Counted from the first letter of the stretch, positions 34,031 to 43,150 are shown. The stretch is DNA of 47,897 bases from an uncultured Porphyromonadaceae bacterium (GCA_947174235.1 CAMWID010000019.1:1-47897), one strand, 5' to 3'. The notes: generated from the letters alone by a model not told the origin. Numbers and translations: made by a program.

Positions 34031-35266
34031 TTATTTCTTCAGATTTATGCCTATTTCTACCTTGGAAGTCGAATTGACAATTTCCGGAAAAGCTTTGAGA
34101 ATACCGGAAAGCGTATTCGCCATACTTCCCATTGCCGGGTCTTTCTTTGCTTCCTCGATAATGCTGTTGACGAAATCATTATCAGTCATCAGAGGAGCGA
34201 AAGCTTTTAGAATAGGCAGGAGCGTTTCCGTATTAAGGTAGAAGGCGGTTGCCTCTTCGGATATTTTGCCGTCTTCGTCGACGATCGCCGGTCCGTAGCT
34301 TACCGGTATTCCTTCCGAAAGCATTGGGATGAGCTGTTGCATTAGATTCTCAATGACGATAGAGAGGTCGGCGGCTCTTGTTGTTGATTTAGTGTTTGCG
34401 ACAGCGTTCGCGATAATGGCGGCAGGATTAAGAAACAGTCGAAGAGTATTGTCGGAAGTCACCACGTATTGCGCGATTCCTGCAGGAGAGGTTGTCATTT
34501 CTCCCTTTTCAATGTCAAGGAATCTCGCGGTCACGTCTCCGTTTTCTTCAAAAGTCACATTATCAAGAACGTTCTCGAGCATTTGGAGCGGGGAAGAGGT
34601 TGGATTACCATCCTCATCCGGTTCAAGCAAAGGAGTAACGAGAGCGAGCCGGATGATTGTCTCAATAGGCATTTCCATTTCAAAGCCGAAGAGATCCACC
34701 AAAGCTCCCTTTTCCGCTTTCCATTCAACTCTGGCGACATTGAAAAAATTTTCATCCAATGCGGGCAGCTTCCATGTTCCGGCGAGCGAAGTGTTTTTAA
34801 GCTTCACATCGGAGAGGTTGAATATGATTACGTCGGGAGTTGCCGAGCCGTCGTAAGAATAGGTGCAATATTCGGTTTCACCGGTTCCTGAAAACGTGCA
34901 GTTGTCGGTGTCACCGATAAGCGTTACCGGTATCGAAACGGTTGCCGAGCCCGGAAGCACGCCTGCAGTGGGGACTGTGACACCCGGAACTCCGTACGAT
35001 CTTGTAATTGCCGTCATAATATCGGAGATATTCAGAGGTTCCCCTGCCAGCGTTAAAGTCGCGTTGCCGTCAGATGTCGGAACAAAAGTGATTGTTTTCC
35101 CGATGATCTGAGATCCGTTGAGGCTGAGTGTCAGTCCGTCGGTTCCGCTGTATGTTTTTTCTACCAGCGCGCTTCCCGGGATTGTAGGATCATCGTTGTC
35201 GCTACAAGATGAGAACGTGGTCATGACACCCGCGATGGCGAGTGCATAAAACAAATTAAGCTTCAT
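34031..35266 (-). CDS. Secreted lipoprotein, possibly DUF4925 family
   Basis: A 411-residue lipoprotein. The signal peptide MKLNLFYALAIAGVMTTFSSCSDNDD has the lipobox (SSC, Cys21) and an SDNDD stretch after it, which is typical of surface-exposed Bacteroidota lipoproteins. The next part (SGTDGLTLSLNGSQIIGKTITFVP) fits what I recall of DUF4925 proteins; the family name is not certain. The rest is a beta-rich domain and a helical C-terminus with no catalytic motif seen. It stands alone, divergent from the PCMD gene, with TATATTTG (35349 to 35342) as likely -7 element. Function unknown. Confidence 0.7.
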   Translation of the reverse strand: MKLNLFYALAIAGVMTTFSSCSDNDDPTIPGSALVEKTYSGTDGLTLSLNGSQIIGKTITFVPTSDGNATLTLAGEPLNISDIMTAITRSYGVPGVTVPTAGVLPGSATVSIPVTLIGDTDNCTFSGTGETEYCTYSYDGSATPDVIIFNLSDVKLKNTSLAGTWKLPALDENFFNVARVEWKAEKGALVDLFGFEMEMPIETIIRLALVTPLLEPDEDGNPTSSPLQMLENVLDNVTFEENGDVTARFLDIEKGEMTTSPAGIAQYVVTSDNTLRLFLNPAAIIANAVANTKSTTRAADLSIVIENLMQQLIPMLSEGIPVSYGPAIVDEDGKISEEATAFYLNTETLLPILKAFAPLMTDNDFVNSIIEEAKKDPAMGSMANTLSGILKAFPEIVNSTSKVEIGINLKK

Positions 35267-35341
35267 TCTTTTTTGTGTTTTTTAATAAGGGATATTGCCC
35301 TTAAGCTGTTAGAAATAGTTATGAATTCATAAAAATCGGTG

Positions 35342-35349
35342 CAAATATA
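35342..35349 (-). promoter_or_regulatory. Likely -7 element of the lipoprotein gene
   Basis: TATATTTG on the minus strand (35349 to 35342), followed by C, matches TAnnTTTG; no clear TTG was found 20 bases upstream. ATG lies 76 bases downstream. The divergent plus-strand promoter of the PCMD gene is about 65 bases away. Confidence 0.5.
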
Positions 35350-35412
35350 GCTAAATTCCATGATGTTTTTAGATTAATTGGGTCATAAAAAGATTAAAAG
35401 ATTAAAAATGGA

Positions 35413-35443
35413 TTGAAATATTGGTCAAATGTTCGTAAATTTG
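35413..35443 (+). promoter_or_regulatory. Promoter of the PCMD-domain gene
   Basis: TTG (35413-35415), a 20-base spacer and TAAATTTG (35436-35443) match the consensus. The transcript should start near 35449, about 90 bases before the ATG. Confidence 0.65.
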
Positions 35444-35538
35444 TACCTTATTTGCCAAAGGTATGTTGGTATGGCATATAGCGCCGTTTTATAAATCCGG
35501 AGGCTGTCTGACATACTCTAAGAATCGGAATAAAACAA

Positions 35539-36678
35539 ATGACAATGAAATTTTCAGAATTGGCGGTTGTCTTAAGTGGCGCCGTGCTTGCTGCATCATG
35601 TATAAGGGAAGAGCCATTGAACGCCGAATGTGACATCATTTCGGTGTCGTTGCCGGGCGACGTTCTCAACCGTCAGCCATTGATCGAGAACAACAAGGTG
35701 ACGCTTATCGTCAAGAATGACGTCTCCCTTCTGTCGCTTGCGCCGGAATTTGAACTGACCCCCGGTGCGACAATAGAGCCGGCAAGCGGGACAGCAAGGA
35801 ATTTCCTGTTTCCCCAGACGTATAAGGTGACCTCGCAAGACGGCGCGTGGACCAAGGAATATACGGTTATAGTGGAGCGCAACAACACAATAAACCTGAA
35901 TTACAGTTTTGAGAATGTCCGGGAGGTCTCGGCATTGGGAGGGATGTGTACGTATGATGTGTTTTACGAAGTGGGTCCGTCAGGCAAGGAGACCATGGAA
36001 TGGGCAAGCGCGAATCAGGCGTTCGCCCTTACCTTCCAGGCTTCGGCACCAAATACGTTTCCGACTTATCAGGGTGATGACGGGGTGAGCGGGCATTGCG
36101 CGGTGCTTGTGACGCGAAGCACGGGCAGCTACGGTCAGCGTCTTGGCAAGCCGATTGCTTCGGGCAATCTTTTCATCGGTAAATTCGATATGAGCGACGC
36201 CATCAACCATCCTTTGGAAGCCACCCATTTCGGCACTCCTTTCAACAATGTGCCCTCCCAGTTCAGCGGCTATTACCGATATGTTCCGGGTGAGACATAT
36301 TGCGAGCCTGACGCTTCGGGCAATCTTGTGGAGGTGCCGGGCAAGACCGACATGTTCAGTCTGTATGCGGTGTTTTTTGAGTCTGTTCCCGGTCAGGAAT
36401 GGCTTGACGGCAACAATGTCCTGTCGGAAGACAATCCATATATTATTTCTACAGCGGAGATACCCGACCGCCGCGCGTCTTCGGATTGGGTGGAATTTTC
36501 TGTGCCGTTCATATTACGTCCAGGGAAGACGATAGATCCGGACAAGCTCAAGGCGGGCGATTACAGCATAGCCGTGGTGATGGGGTCAAGCCAGGACGGC
36601 GACCGTTTCTGCGGTGCTGTGGGAAGTACGCTCAAGGTGGATGAAGTGTCGATAACATGTGCCTCGGAAATAGAATAA
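35539..36678 (+). CDS. PCMD-domain lipoprotein
   Basis: A 379-residue lipoprotein, MTMKFSELAVVLSGAVLAASCIREEPL, with the lipobox at AASC (Cys21). A beta-sandwich region (about 25-115) fits the N-terminal Ig-like part of such proteins. The C-terminal part (about 115-375), with GDDGVSGHCAVLVTRSTG, PIASGNLFIGKFDM, HFGTPFNNVPSQFSGYYRY and the VAVVMGSSQDG-like end, fits the PCMD (putative carbohydrate metabolism) domain of Bacteroidota. It is followed after 14 bases by a beta-barrel protein, so the two may work at the cell surface together. ATG at 35545 is a possible alternative start. Confidence 0.82.
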   Translation: MTMKFSELAVVLSGAVLAASCIREEPLNAECDIISVSLPGDVLNRQPLIENNKVTLIVKNDVSLLSLAPEFELTPGATIEPASGTARNFLFPQTYKVTSQDGAWTKEYTVIVERNNTINLNYSFENVREVSALGGMCTYDVFYEVGPSGKETMEWASANQAFALTFQASAPNTFPTYQGDDGVSGHCAVLVTRSTGSYGQRLGKPIASGNLFIGKFDMSDAINHPLEATHFGTPFNNVPSQFSGYYRYVPGETYCEPDASGNLVEVPGKTDMFSLYAVFFESVPGQEWLDGNNVLSEDNPYIISTAEIPDRRASSDWVEFSVPFILRPGKTIDPDKLKAGDYSIAVVMGSSQDGDRFCGAVGSTLKVDEVSITCASEIE

Positions 36679-36692
36679 AATATAGGATAGAC

Positions 36693-37472
36693 ATGAATAC
36701 ATATTACAAAATCATATTGTCGGCGATATTGTTTGTCACGGGAATACAGGCGGAAGCTGCCGGATCAGGCGGACAGGATACGAAAGGTTTTTTCCGTAGC
36801 CTTGAATATGAAGTGAATGCCGGCACCAACATAGGAGGAGCCACCCCGATGCCGCTACCTTCGGAAATCCGGGAGATAAATTCATATAACCCGGAGCTTA
36901 ACCTCCAGATAGGGGCTACGGTAAGAAAATGGTTCGGCAATGATACAAGGTGGGGTGCCGGAGTAGGGGTGAGGTTCGAGACAAAAGGGATGAAGACCCG
37001 AGCCACCGTAAAGAACTACGGCATGGAAATAATCGACAACGGCAAGACCCTCAAAGGGAGATGGACAGGGAAAGTGCAGACGCGATACCACAGCCAGCAA
37101 CTTGTGGTGCCGCTTACCGGATTCTGCCGTTTAAGCCGGCGCGTGGTGTTGAACGCCGGACCATACCTTTCGTATGCATTCAGCAATGAGTTTGACGGGT
37201 ATGTGTCTGACGGCTATCTACGGGAGGGAGATCCCACCGGGGAAAAGATCAGTTTTTCAGGAGACGCCAGGGCGTCTTACGACTTCGGGTCTGAGCTCAG
37301 GAAATTCCAATGGGGAATGCAGTTAGGGGCTTCCGTGCTTGTCTATAAGCAACTGACGGTCAATGCCAATCTTGAATGGGGGTGTAACGATATATTCAAT
37401 TCGTCGTTCAAGACCGTGTCGTTCGACCTGTATCCCATTTATCTTAACCTTGGATTCGGCTATGTGTTCTGA
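36693..37472 (+). CDS. Outer-membrane beta-barrel protein (porin family / PorT-like)
   Basis: A 259-residue protein with an N-terminal signal peptide (MNTYYKIILSAILFVTGIQAEAAG, cleavage near 22) and alternating strands ending in YLNLGFGYVF, the terminal aromatic residue expected for outer-membrane barrels. The beta-barrel pattern (GAGVGVRFETKG, QTRYHSQQLVVPLTGFCRLSRRVVLNAGPYLSYAF) resembles the PorT/OMP_b-brl_2 group. The start is ATG 36693; an earlier in-frame codon at 36657 lies inside the PCMD gene. It is co-transcribed with that gene. Confidence 0.82.
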   Translation: MNTYYKIILSAILFVTGIQAEAAGSGGQDTKGFFRSLEYEVNAGTNIGGATPMPLPSEIREINSYNPELNLQIGATVRKWFGNDTRWGAGVGVRFETKGMKTRATVKNYGMEIIDNGKTLKGRWTGKVQTRYHSQQLVVPLTGFCRLSRRVVLNAGPYLSYAFSNEFDGYVSDGYLREGDPTGEKISFSGDARASYDFGSELRKFQWGMQLGASVLVYKQLTVNANLEWGCNDIFNSSFKTVSFDLYPIYLNLGFGYVF

Positions 37473-37584
37473 CGGGAGTGTCCGTATATGTCGCTGAATT
37501 GAAAATAAGGAGATTATTGGAAAAGAAAATGTCTGTCAGACTTCAATTCTTGTGAGACAGAACAATGGAGTGAAAAAAAATTTG

Positions 37585-37592
37585 TAACTTTG
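37585..37592 (+). promoter_or_regulatory. Likely promoter element of typA
   Basis: TAACTTTG (37585-37592), followed by CAGA, is a perfect -7 match 24 bases before the typA ATG. No TTG at 20 bases upstream was found (the nearest is 32 bases away), so the -33 element is weak. Confidence 0.55.
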
Positions 37593-37615
37593 CAGACGAA
37601 TATCAAAGACTTTTT

Positions 37616-39415
37616 ATGCAAGACATCCGCAACATCGCGATTATCGCGCATGTCGACCACGGCAAGACAACACTGGTCGACAAAATGCTTCTCGCCGGAC
37701 ATCTTTTCCGAGACAATCAGACAACCGGCGAATTGATTCTCGACAACAATGACCTCGAACGTGAGAGAGGTATAACGATCCTGTCAAAGAACGTATCAAT
37801 CACATACAAGGGCACGAAGATAAACATTATCGATACTCCGGGACACGCGGATTTCGGCGGAGAGGTGGAGCGTGTGCTCAATATGGCTGACGGATGTCTG
37901 CTGCTCGTTGACGCTTTCGAGGGACCCATGCCCCAGACACGTTTTGTTCTACAGAAAGCTATTCAGATGGGGTTGAAACCGGTAGTGGTCGTAAACAAGG
38001 TCGACAAGCCCAACTGTCGGCCGGACGAGGTGAACGAAATGGTTTTTGATCTCATGTTCAATCTCAATGCCACTGAAGACCAGCTTGATTTCCCGACCAT
38101 CTACGGATCAGCCAAACAGAACTGGATGTCGACCGACTGGACCAAGCCTACGGAAGACATCACCGCCGTTCTGGATGCTATCATAGAATATATCCCTGCG
38201 CCCAAGCGTATCGAGGGCGCTCCTCAGATGCTTGTCACCAGTCTTGACTACAGCAGTTATGTTGGCAGGATCGCTGTGGGCAGAGTGCATCGCGGCACTC
38301 TCCGCGAGGGGATGGACATCGCCCTGTGCAAGAAAGACGGGAGTGTGTCTAAGCAGCGTATAAAAGAGCTGCATACATTCGAGGGTATGGGACGTAAGAA
38401 GGTTTCCGAGGTCAGCAGCGGAGATATCTGTGCCATAGTCGGTCTTGAGAATTTTGAGATCGGCGACACAGTGTCAGACCTTGCCAATCCGGAGCCGTTG
38501 CCCCGTATCGCGATAGACGAGCCGACAATGTCGATGACCTTCACCATCAACGATTCACCGTTTTTCGGCAAAGACGGAAAATTCGTTACCTCCCGCCATA
38601 TCGCCGAGCGACTCGAGAAAGAGCTTGACAGGAATCTTGCCCTGAGGGTAAAGAAAGGTGAGAATGAAGACAAGTGGTCGGTGTTCGGACGCGGTGTGCT
38701 TCATCTGTCGATCCTCATAGAGACCATGCGCCGCGAGGGATATGAGCTTCAGGTGGGACAGCCTCAGGTCATCATAAAGGAGATAGACGGCAGAAAATGT
38801 GAGCCGATGGAGGCGCTGACCATCAATGTGCCTGAAGAATACAGCTCGAAAGTGATTGATATGGTGACGCGTCGCAAGGGAGACATCCTTTCGATGGAAA
38901 CCCAGAACGACCGTATCAACATAGAGTTTGTGATCCCGTCCAGAGGTATAATCGGATTGCGCAACAATGTTCTTACAGCTACCGCCGGCGAGGCGATAAT
39001 GGCTCACCGCTTCCTTGAATATCAGCCTTGGAAGGGTGACATAGAACGCCGCACCAACGGATCTCTGATCGCCATGGAGGCGGGCACCGCCTATGCATAT
39101 GCTATCGACAAGCTTCAGGACCGCGGTAAATTCTTCATATTCCCTCAGGAAGAGGTATATGCCGGTCAGGTGGTAGGGGAGAACGCCAAAGACAGCGACA
39201 TTGTAGTGAATGTCACCAAATCGAAGAAACTTACCAACATGCGCGCGTCAGGCGCTGACGACAAGGCGAGGATAGTGCCTCCGGTGGTGTTCTCGCTTGA
39301 AGAGGCATTGGAGTATATCAAGGAAGATGAATATGTGGAGGTTACCCCCAATCATCTCCGTCTCCGAAAGATAATACTTGACGAGAACGAAAGGAAACGC
39401 GCAAACCGCAGTTAA
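37616..39415 (+). CDS. typA: Ribosome-binding GTPase TypA/BipA
   Basis: A 599-residue translational GTPase. The G domain starts [25 protein letters not shown] with [27 protein letters not shown] and [13 protein letters not shown]-like domains and the BipA-specific C-terminal domain follow ([40 protein letters not shown]). It binds the ribosome and helps growth at low temperature and 50S assembly. The gene lies upstream of folP with a perfect palindrome between them. Confidence 0.96.
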   Translation: MQDIRNIAIIAHVDHGKTTLVDKMLLAGHLFRDNQTTGELILDNNDLERERGITILSKNVSITYKGTKINIIDTPGHADFGGEVERVLNMADGCLLLVDAFEGPMPQTRFVLQKAIQMGLKPVVVVNKVDKPNCRPDEVNEMVFDLMFNLNATEDQLDFPTIYGSAKQNWMSTDWTKPTEDITAVLDAIIEYIPAPKRIEGAPQMLVTSLDYSSYVGRIAVGRVHRGTLREGMDIALCKKDGSVSKQRIKELHTFEGMGRKKVSEVSSGDICAIVGLENFEIGDTVSDLANPEPLPRIAIDEPTMSMTFTINDSPFFGKDGKFVTSRHIAERLEKELDRNLALRVKKGENEDKWSVFGRGVLHLSILIETMRREGYELQVGQPQVIIKEIDGRKCEPMEALTINVPEEYSSKVIDMVTRRKGDILSMETQNDRINIEFVIPSRGIIGLRNNVLTATAGEAIMAHRFLEYQPWKGDIERRTNGSLIAMEAGTAYAYAIDKLQDRGKFFIFPQEEVYAGQVVGENAKDSDIVVNVTKSKKLTNMRASGADDKARIVPPVVFSLEEALEYIKEDEYVEVTPNHLRLRKIILDENERKRANRS

Positions 39416-39424
39416 CTTAACAGA

Positions 39425-39464
39425 TGCCGGATTCCGTGGTATACGTATACCACGGAATCCGGCA
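39425..39464. repeat. Perfect 40-base palindrome between typA and folP
   Basis: TGCCGGATTCCGTGGTATAC (39425-39444) is followed directly by its exact reverse complement to 39464. It starts 9 bases after the typA stop and ends 19 bases before folP. In RNA it would form an 18-base stem. No T tract follows, so it may be a partial terminator, an RNase III-type processing site or a mobile palindrome. Confidence 0.9.
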
Positions 39465-39483
39465 CATATAATACCACGCTTCC

Positions 39484-40320
39484 ATGACAATCAATATACG
39501 AGGCGAACTTATGGATTTTACGGTTCCCAAAGTTATGGGGATTGTAAATGTCACACCCGACAGTTTTTACAGCGGCAGCCGCACCAGTACCTCGGCGGAA
39601 ATATGCGCCAGAGTGGAGCGTCTGGTAAAGGAAGGCGCCGATATACTTGACCTGGGTGGGTATTCATCGCGTCCGGGCGCGGACACGGTCAGCGCGGATG
39701 AGGAATATGACCGGCTTGCACGCGGGCTTGAGGCGGTCAGGGACATCGCCCCTGATATTCCTGTGAGTGTGGATACTTTCAGGGCGTCGGTGGCACGCCG
39801 CTGCGTGGAAAACTGGAATGTGGATATAATCAACGATATCGGCGGAGGAACGCTTGATCCGGATATACAGGAGGTTGTGGCGGAATCGGGGGTTGCCTAT
39901 GTGCTTATGCATATGCGCGGGACTCCTGCCACCATGCAGAGCCTGACAGATTACAATGACGTGACGGCGGAAGTGATAGAGGATCTCGCCAAAAAGACAT
40001 ATCATTTGCGAGGACTCGGGGTAAACGACATAATAATCGATCCCGGATTCGGATTCGCAAAGACTGTCGCGCAGAATTTCCGTATGCTTGACGAACTTGG
40101 CGAGTTCTGCAAGATGGGGATGCCGGTGCTTGTCGGGATTTCGCGTAAGACAATGATATGGAAAACCCTCGGTATCACACCGCAGGAGAGTCTTGAAGGA
40201 ACGGTGGCGCTTGACGCGTTCGCTCTTGACAGAGGTGCGGATATCATCAGGGTGCATGATGTGCTCCCGGCGGTCCAGACGGTACGGCTCTATTCAGAAA
40301 TGCGAAATGCGCTATCGTGA
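39484..40320 (+). CDS. folP: Dihydropteroate synthase
   Basis: A 278-residue TIM-barrel enzyme: GIVNVTPDSFYSG (dihydropterin diphosphate loop), GADILDLGGYSSRPGA, SVDTFRASVARRC, NDIGGGT, MHMRGTPATM, DPGFGFAKTVAQNFRML and GISRKTMIWKTLG. It joins 4-aminobenzoate to 6-hydroxymethyl-dihydropterin diphosphate in folate synthesis and is the target of sulfonamides. An alternative start is the ATG at 39511 (MDFTVPKVMG). cdaA follows after a 65-base gap. Confidence 0.95.
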   Translation: MTINIRGELMDFTVPKVMGIVNVTPDSFYSGSRTSTSAEICARVERLVKEGADILDLGGYSSRPGADTVSADEEYDRLARGLEAVRDIAPDIPVSVDTFRASVARRCVENWNVDIINDIGGGTLDPDIQEVVAESGVAYVLMHMRGTPATMQSLTDYNDVTAEVIEDLAKKTYHLRGLGVNDIIIDPGFGFAKTVAQNFRMLDELGEFCKMGMPVLVGISRKTMIWKTLGITPQESLEGTVALDAFALDRGADIIRVHDVLPAVQTVRLYSEMRNALS

Positions 40321-40385
40321 AATATGAAGCGATTTTACGTAAAACAAACATTCAACAGACAATAATATAAAACAAGAGACACGCC

Positions 40386-41153
40386 ATGATCAACTTTGGA
40401 ATAAAAGACATAATAGATATCCTGCTTATCGCCCTGTTGCTTTTTTATGTCTACAGGATGATGAAAAACAGCGGCACATTGAGTCTGTTTTATGGCGTGC
40501 TGATCTTTTTTGTATTGTGGGTGCTTGCTTCGGAAATATTCGGCATGCGTCTTACCGGTTCGATACTTGATAAATTTATGAGTATCGGGCTTATAATATT
40601 GGTTATCATATTTCAGGATCAGATAAAGCGATTCCTGATAGAATTGGGTTCGCGGGGGAGACTTAGTTTTTTCAAGCGTCTGTTCAGGCATGACAAGACA
40701 AACGACGAAGACCGGTCGCAGATCATGGCGGTAGTGTATGCCTGCATGAGCATGAGCAAAAGCAAGACAGGCGCCCTTATAGTTTTTGAGCGGAAAGTTC
40801 CGCTTGCCGACTATGAGAAAACGGGGGATATAATAGACGCCGATATCAATGTGCGTCTTATAGAAAATATATTTTTCAAAAACTCACCGTTGCATGACGG
40901 CGCGATGATAGTAGCCGACGGCAGGATAAAGTCCGTAGGCTGTATCTTGCCTGTGAGCCATGACATGAATATTCCGAAAAATCTGGGACTGCGTCACCGG
41001 GCGGCATTGGGGATGAGCCAGATGACAGATGCTGTATGTGTGATCGTCAGCGAAGAGACGGGAGGCATCTCGGTGGCTAAAGACGGAGCCATAACGGTGC
41101 GGGTGAGCGTACCGGATCTTGAGCACATCCTTTCAGAATCGCTTAACGGATAG
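40386..41153 (+). CDS. cdaA: Diadenylate cyclase CdaA
   Basis: A 255-residue membrane diadenylate cyclase. Three membrane segments (about 8-25, 34-50, 65-79) precede the DAC domain, with the catalytic DGA motif (171-173, LHDGAMIV) and the RHR motif (203-205, GLRHRAALGMSQ). It makes cyclic di-AMP from two ATP, a second messenger for potassium, osmotic and wall control. In many Firmicutes cdaA lies with cdaR and glmM; here it is next to folP. Its stop lies 11 bases from the convergent porQ stop. Confidence 0.95.
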   Translation: MINFGIKDIIDILLIALLLFYVYRMMKNSGTLSLFYGVLIFFVLWVLASEIFGMRLTGSILDKFMSIGLIILVIIFQDQIKRFLIELGSRGRLSFFKRLFRHDKTNDEDRSQIMAVVYACMSMSKSKTGALIVFERKVPLADYEKTGDIIDADINVRLIENIFFKNSPLHDGAMIVADGRIKSVGCILPVSHDMNIPKNLGLRHRAALGMSQMTDAVCVIVSEETGGISVAKDGAITVRVSVPDLEHILSESLNG

Positions 41154-41164
41154 ATAGCTGCGTC

Positions 41165-42184
41165 TTATTGCAGCAGTTCCCCGATGTTCATGCCGAGATT
41201 TAACAGGAGTGTGGACGCGCTTTTATGCGGCATGGCATATGCAAGCCCTATTGAGAATGAGCTGACCCGTATGCCGACACCCGCTGAGAATCCGGAAAGG
41301 AAATTCCTCTGATATGCGCTCATGTCGGTTCGGGTTTTATAGTTGTAGGCGAGATCTATATAAAACTGTCGGCTTGGCATATACTGGGCGCAGAATATAA
41401 GGTGTCGGAATAGATTGGATCCGAATCCTGATTTTAATTCAAGTCCCTCCTGTTGTCCGTCTTCAGGATGAGAGTAATAGGGTAGATTCCATTTCGTGAG
41501 ATTGAATGCCGTGATTCCGAAAGAGAAAGGGGAATCATCAAACCCTTTCATAAACCCCAGTTGTATGTCGAAAGGGAGATGGTCATATTTCTCTTCAAAT
41601 CTTTTTAATTGCCCTCCCATATTCTTGAATGCCAGCGAAAGGGAAAAGTCATGCTCGTCATCATAATAATTGAGTCCTATGTCTGAAGCGAGGGCAACCG
41701 CCGAATATCTCTCGTAAGATGAGTATATGAGTTTCATATTTATCCCGCCCCTGAGTCTGTCGGAAAAATCGTGAGAAAAAGACCCTTCGAATACCATGTC
41801 GGACGGGGAGAACGATCCGTCGGGCGATCCGTCGGGCTGATAAGCCATTATGTCGCCATAATTCAGATAGCGAATTCCGATCGCCCAAGCCTCCCTGTCA
41901 CCCGCCGCCATGCCGTATCTTATTCCTGCGAAATTGGCGGATCCGAGATAATGCATATAGCTTAAGACAGCGGCTTTGTCAATTTCGGGTCCGAGCAACG
42001 CGGGATTGTCCTGGGTCAGCGATACGTCATCATCAATGAGCGCGATGTTTGTGCCCCCGAGTCCGAACGCGTGGCTTGACGTTGGAATGTCGAGAAATTC
42101 GTAAGCGGAGCGTCCTGTCTGCGACCAAGACGACACGCAATGCGACAATGACGCTAAAAGTAATATGGCACGGAATGATTTCAT
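41165..42184 (-). CDS. porQ: Type IX secretion system protein PorQ
   Basis: A 339-residue outer-membrane protein. A signal peptide (MKSFRAILLLASLSHCVSSWSQ) is followed by the PorQ N-terminal block SAYEFLDIPTSSHAFGLGGTNIALIDDDVSLTQDNPALLGPE and a barrel of beta strands with a C-terminal aromatic-rich region. PorQ joins PorU, PorV and PorZ in the attachment complex that anchors type IX cargo. The gene stands alone; the rest of the system is not in the window. It is convergent with cdaA, with an 11-base gap. Confidence 0.88.
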   Translation of the reverse strand: MKSFRAILLLASLSHCVSSWSQTGRSAYEFLDIPTSSHAFGLGGTNIALIDDDVSLTQDNPALLGPEIDKAAVLSYMHYLGSANFAGIRYGMAAGDREAWAIGIRYLNYGDIMAYQPDGSPDGSFSPSDMVFEGSFSHDFSDRLRGGINMKLIYSSYERYSAVALASDIGLNYYDDEHDFSLSLAFKNMGGQLKRFEEKYDHLPFDIQLGFMKGFDDSPFSFGITAFNLTKWNLPYYSHPEDGQQEGLELKSGFGSNLFRHLIFCAQYMPSRQFYIDLAYNYKTRTDMSAYQRNFLSGFSAGVGIRVSSFSIGLAYAMPHKSASTLLLNLGMNIGELLQ

Positions 42185-42389
42185 ACAAAGATAAAACGCC
42201 CGGATGTCAAATCTATTGCACAGGCGCTCCCCGGGGCGGTCTGCAGCCGGCTTTTGAAAATACCGTTTTCAGGTTTGTCAGAATATTTTGAATTGCGGCA
42301 AGAGAAAAATCAGAAGAAAAATATGAACGCGTTCCATTGTGAATAAATGTAAAACAAATTTAAATTACCAAATTCTTTTATTATAACAC

Positions 42390-42420
42390 TTGCATAATCG
42401 GAAGAGCGGTTCTATATTTG
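42390..42420 (+). promoter_or_regulatory. Promoter of the TonB-domain gene
   Basis: TTG (42390-42392), a 20-base spacer and TATATTTG (42413-42420) match the consensus. The ATG is 25 bases downstream. Confidence 0.7.
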
Positions 42421-42445
42421 CAACATAAAATTTCCAAACCTCATA

Positions 42446-42889
42446 ATGAACGCTCGATTAATCCTATTCCTGTTTGGTATTCTGATAGCCTTCTGCCAGT
42501 CATCGAAGGCGTCAGCGCAGACATGCCGTATCACCTCCGGGGTGAATGCCAACGGCAGTCTTACCTTTAAGGAGGTGTATGAGTTTGATTATGTTGAGGA
42601 CAAACCACAGTTTCCGGGAGGAGGCGCGGCGCTTCTCAACTATATCAACGAGACACGCCGCTATCCTGCGGAGGCATATTCACGCGGAGTGGAAGGGAGG
42701 GTGACATGTGCATTTGTCATCAACGCCGACGGAAGTGTGAGTGATGTGAGTGTCTTGAGAGGAGTTGAGCGTACGCTCAACCGGGAAGCGGTCAGGATAC
42801 TGTCAAAGATGCCGGTGTGGACACCGGGAAAAATCGGAGGAAGGGCAGTGCCCGTAAGGGTGATATGCGCGGTTCCGTTCAGAAAATGA
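42446..42889 (+). CDS. TonB C-terminal-domain protein (energy transducer TonB family)
   Basis: A 147-residue secreted protein with a signal peptide (MNARLILFLFGILIAFCQSSKASA) and then a single TonB C-terminal domain: the PQFPGGGAALLNYINETRRYPAEAYSRGVEGRVTCAFVINADGSVSDVSVLRGVERTLNREAVRILSKMPVWTPGKIGGRAVPVRVICAVPF block is the common Bacteroidota form. It lacks the proline-rich linker and membrane anchor of a full TonB, so it may be a periplasmic adaptor and not an energy transducer. It stands alone with its own promoter and terminator. Confidence 0.85.
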   Translation: MNARLILFLFGILIAFCQSSKASAQTCRITSGVNANGSLTFKEVYEFDYVEDKPQFPGGGAALLNYINETRRYPAEAYSRGVEGRVTCAFVINADGSVSDVSVLRGVERTLNREAVRILSKMPVWTPGKIGGRAVPVRVICAVPFRK

Positions 42890-42988
42890 CAGATCATGGC
42901 AGGAAGGAAACTCCCGGCATGAAGTATTTGACACAGACAGATGGCTTTTTTAGAAAGTAGATAATAATAGTTTTGATTTTTAGCACAG

Positions 42989-43020
42989 AAAAGGGATTGA
43001 CCGTGAGGCCGATCCTTTTT
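42989..43020 (+). terminator. Terminator of the TonB-domain gene
   Basis: AAAAGG (42989-42994) pairs with CCTTTT (43014-43019), with an inner, imperfect stem GAT-G-CC/GG-C-ATC around GTGA, followed by TTTTT (43016-43020). It lies about 100 bases after the gene and directly before the tandem repeat. Confidence 0.6.
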
Positions 43021-43073
43021 AATTATAATATACCGGATATTGAGATTTAATTATAATATACCGGATATTGAGA
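43018..43073. repeat. Perfect tandem duplication of 28 bases
   Basis: Positions 43018-43045 are repeated exactly at 43046-43073 (unit starts TTTAATTATAATATACCGGA). The unit overlaps the T tract of the preceding terminator and ends 9 bases before the next hairpin. It is AT-rich with a central CCGG and does not encode protein. Confidence 0.95.
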
Positions 43074-43082
43074 GCTGAAAAC

Positions 43083-43120
43083 AAGCAAGAGCCGGATTCA
43101 AAATAATCCGGCTCTTGCTT
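43083..43120 (-). terminator. Terminator of the winged-helix gene
   Basis: AAGCAAGAGCCGGATT (43083-43098) pairs perfectly over 16 bases with 43105-43120 around a CAAAAT loop. On the minus strand it is followed by TTGTTTTC. It lies 30 bases beyond the stop of the minus-strand gene. Confidence 0.75.
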
Positions 43121-43150
43121 AAGAATATCTGAAGGAGAGCGTTTAGGGAG

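Noticed and set aside
39378..39650. A plus-strand frame running through the 40-base palindrome into folP.
   Set aside because: It is out of frame with folP and its middle is simply the palindrome translated; no evidence for a protein.
41154..41164. A possible hairpin CTGC...GCAG at the cdaA-porQ junction as shared terminator.
   Set aside because: The stem is only four pairs, lies partly in the porQ coding region and has no T tract; too weak to call.
42186..42193. TATCTTTG on the minus strand just before porQ, a perfect -7 match.
   Set aside because: It ends 1 base before the porQ ATG, so the mRNA would start inside the gene, and no -33 element is present; the true porQ promoter was not found.
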